From Candidatus Rifleibacteriota bacterium (lineage in GTDB: Bacteria; Muiribacteriota; Ozemobacteria; Ozemobacterales; Ozemobacteraceae), in assembly GCA_015233155.1 (NCBI GenBank), contig JADFYG010000006.1:36490-90586 (forward strand): a stretch of 54,097 nucleotides of DNA, read 5' to 3'. The translations under genes and the position numbers were made by a program. The notes under the pieces were generated by a model. That model was not told where the DNA came from, did no database searches, and worked only from the letters and a program-made list of their open reading frames with translations. Numbering within the stretch: the stretch's first letter is position 1; every line of letters begins with the position of its first letter. This document shows positions 52,185 through 54,097 of the stretch, in pieces.

Positions 52185-54097
52185 TCAGCGGGAGACGAGC
52201 GACTTTAACTGTTTTAAGCTGAACATTAACATGGTGGATTTGACAAAAGAATCTTCTTCGACAGGAATAAGAGCCTTAATTTTTTCGACTCCAATTGTCG
52301 GATTGACCCTTTCGATGAGGGCAAGATGTTTCAGCTTCTCATCACGGTTTTTTCCCTTCCAGCCGACAAAACCCGACTCAATCATTTTTATGACTTCCGG
52401 GCTGGCCGGATGATCGGCGGCATCCGGAACTTTCTCTTTCAAATCAGCCTTTGGCGGCATTTCCTGTTTCAAAGGTTTCGCCGTAGCCCGGATTAGCTCC
52501 TTCTCAAGTTCCTGCTCTTTTTCCTGCTCTTTTTCAAGCACCTTCTCGTGTCTCTTGAGCTCAGTTTCGCTTTTGCTGAGCTTTTCGGTTGCTTCCGTAA
52601 GTTTTCCGGTCATGCGGGAAATTTCTTCATCTTTAGTCTGTAGCTTTTGGTTACGGTCCTTGAGCTCATTTTCATTTTTGCCGAGTTTGCCGGTTAATTC
52701 AGCTATTTTTCCAGTCAGACGAGCAATTTCATCGTCTTTCGCCTTGATCTTTTGGTTGCGGTCATTTAGTTCATTTTCATTCCTGACGAGTTTGCCGTTT
52801 GTGTCTGTGAGTTTCCCGGTCAGGCGTGCAACTTCTTCATCTTTATTTTTTATCTTTTGGTTGAGTTCTTTCAGTTCATTTTCATTTTTGACGAGTTTGC
52901 CGGTTAACTCAGTCACTTTGCCGGTCACACCGGAAATTTCCCCGTCTTTAAGCTGTATCTTCTGTTTGAGCTCTTTTATCTCATTTTCATTCTTGATGAG
53001 TTTGCCGTGCAGCTCAACGACTTTTCCGTTAAGGCCAGCAATTTCATCATCTTTATGTTGTAGCTTTTGCTTGAGATCCTTGATCTCTTTTTCATAAACG
53101 CTGAGTTTCGCTATTATTTCAGATAATTTTCCGGACAGTTGAAAAACTTCATCCTCTTTTATCTTTATTTTAGGATTAAGAGTCTGGATCTCATTTTCAT
53201 TCTTGGCTAACTTTGCGTTTATCTCGGATAATTTCGCCGTCAGAAGAGAATTGTCATCCTCTTTCGTCTTAATCCTGGCCTTGAGTTCTTTTACATCGTT
53301 ATCGTGTCTGCTTAGATTGGTATTCGCAGCAGAAAACTTACTAGTCAAGCGGGAATACTCTTCTTCTTTAATACGAATTTTTTCTTTTAATTCCCTGACT
53401 TCGATGTCCCTCTTGCCCAGTTTATCTGTGTTATCCGAACATTGCCCCGACAGACTGGCAATTTCACTATCTTTTACCTTTACCATTTCCCGAAGTTTAT
53501 TTATCTCGTTCGCATTCTGATTAAGATTTCCGGCCGTTTCAGAGACTTGCCCTGAAAGAAGAGAGTTTTCTTTCTCTTTTACCTTTAGATTTTCTCTTAG
53601 TTCTTTAATCTCGTTAGCATTATTATTAAGATTCCCAGCAGTTTCAGAGACTTTGCTGGACAGGCGTAGATTTTCTTCCTCCTGCTCTTTCAGCTTTTTC
53701 TTGAGAATCGTATTTTCATTTTCTGATTTGATCAGGTTCGCGCTGACTTTTGAAAAATTTCCAGTCAACTGGGAATATTCCTCTTCCTTAACCCTTGTCT
53801 TTTCAGAGAGCTCATTGACTGCATTTTCGCTCTGACCAAGTTTATCAATGATCTCGGAATATTTCCCGCTCAGTTGGGCAAGTTCTTCTTTGTTAGCCGT
53901 AACGTTGGCACGAAGTTCTCTGATCTCATTTTCATTCTTGTTGAGATTGCCGGCTGTTTCAGAGAATTGCCCGGACAGTCTTGATATTTCCTCTTCTTTT
54001 TCTTTTATCTTTTCAGAAAGCTGTTTGACAGCATTTTCGCTTTGCCCGAGTTTATCGGTGGTATCAGAACATTGCCCGCTCAGTCTGACAATTTCTT
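52185..54097 (-). CDS. Giant coiled-coil protein of 35-residue repeats with HEAT-like C-terminus (5' partial)
   Basis: The frame is open to the window edge, so the N-terminus is missing; a TTG at 53768 is only an internal codon. About 15 repeats of 35 residues (five heptads, 105 bp) run from 54097 to about 52580. They follow the pattern L[ST]GKxxE...KL.KNENE[IL]KEL.QKIK.KD[ED]E. The C-terminal copies are most alike, also at the DNA level, suggesting recent expansion. A Glu/Lys run leads to a C-terminal segment (about the last 75 residues, IERVNPTIGVEKIKALIPVEEDSF) like a HEAT repeat pair. It is convergent with the ParA gene. Likely role: a cytoskeletal or spacing rod; inference only. Confidence 0.8.
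   Translation of the reverse strand, partial: EIVRLSGQCSDTTDKLGQSENAVKQLSEKIKEKEEEISRLSGQFSETAGNLNKNENEIRELRANVTANKEELAQLSGKYSEIIDKLGQSENAVNELSEKTRVKEEEYSQLTGNFSKVSANLIKSENENTILKKKLKEQEEENLRLSSKVSETAGNLNNNANEIKELRENLKVKEKENSLLSGQVSETAGNLNQNANEINKLREMVKVKDSEIASLSGQCSDNTDKLGKRDIEVRELKEKIRIKEEEYSRLTSKFSAANTNLSRHDNDVKELKARIKTKEDDNSLLTAKLSEINAKLAKNENEIQTLNPKIKIKEDEVFQLSGKLSEIIAKLSVYEKEIKDLKQKLQHKDDEIAGLNGKVVELHGKLIKNENEIKELKQKIQLKDGEISGVTGKVTELTGKLVKNENELKELNQKIKNKDEEVARLTGKLTDTNGKLVRNENELNDRNQKIKAKDDEIARLTGKIAELTGKLGKNENELKDRNQKLQTKDEEISRMTGKLTEATEKLSKSETELKRHEKVLEKEQEKEQELEKELIRATAKPLKQEMPPKADLKEKVPDAADHPASPEVIKMIESGFVGWKGKNRDEKLKHLALIERVNPTIGVEKIKALIPVEEDSFVKSTMLMFSLKQLKSLVSR

Noticed and set aside
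52231..53835. Several open frames on the plus strand rich in Ser/Phe
   Set aside because: They are antisense images of the Lys/Glu-rich coiled-coil gene and lack ribosome sites.
52185..54097. Regular 105-bp repeats that might suggest a CRISPR array or satellite DNA
   Set aside because: The unit is translated as a 35-residue coiled-coil repeat in one open frame; there are no spacers and no cas genes.

Overview
The window comes from an uncultured-looking Gram-negative bacterium. Supporting features are minor pseudopilins, a predicted outer-membrane barrel protein, an O-antigen/exopolysaccharide-type gene cluster and many two-component proteins. Base composition is moderate, and at least four families of short dispersed repeats sit between genes. 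I cannot place the phylum. Riflebacteria-, Planctomycetota- or Myxococcota-like lineages would all fit, and nothing here decides between them.

Layout. 1-1.7 kb: 3' part of a collagen-triplet/RCC1-repeat protein, cut by the window edge. 2.2-6.5 kb: an ECF sigma factor overlapping a zinc-finger anti-sigma/FecR fusion, a small exported protein, another secreted protein and a secreted four-EF-hand protein. 6.5-10.1 kb (minus): three overlapping minor pseudopilin genes (K-, I- and J-like); the last carries an in-frame insertion with a palindromic repeat. 10.5-14.6 kb: a sugar transferase/WecG-type glycosyltransferase fusion, an HI0933-type flavoprotein and a DUF362 protein. 14.9-30.2 kb: a potassium-stress locus. 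30.4-43.4 kb: an acyl-transfer pair (MBOAT plus SGNH) and a glycan cluster (flippase, radical SAM, glycosyltransferases, methyltransferases). 43.4-46.4 kb (minus): TerC-family membrane protein, TPR protein, Sel1-like protein. 46.6-49.7 kb (minus): a sensor kinase pair, the second lacking its phospho-accepting histidine. 50.2-54.1 kb: a coiled-coil protein, a ParA-type ATPase, and a convergent giant coiled-coil protein of 35-residue repeats that runs off the window.

The most interesting system is the kdp region. kdpFABC is followed by a KdpD that contains only the ATP-binding/USP half, then a separate HAMP-PAS histidine kinase, then a membrane four-helix sensor with no output domain, and two nearly identical NtrC-type sigma-54 activators in place of an OmpR-type KdpE. 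Three places upstream of genes in this region carry a -24/-12 (GG-N10-GC) sigma-54 promoter core: before a 61-residue membrane protein, before kdpF, and before the four-helix sensor gene. Each is preceded by two copies of a palindrome of the form TTGCRNYYTGCAA. The proximal copy is centred 62-63 bp upstream of the promoter GG in all three cases and the distal copy a further 31-32 bp upstream (one copy of each pair is degenerate). This looks like a small, self-contained sigma-54 potassium regulon that drives its own regulators.
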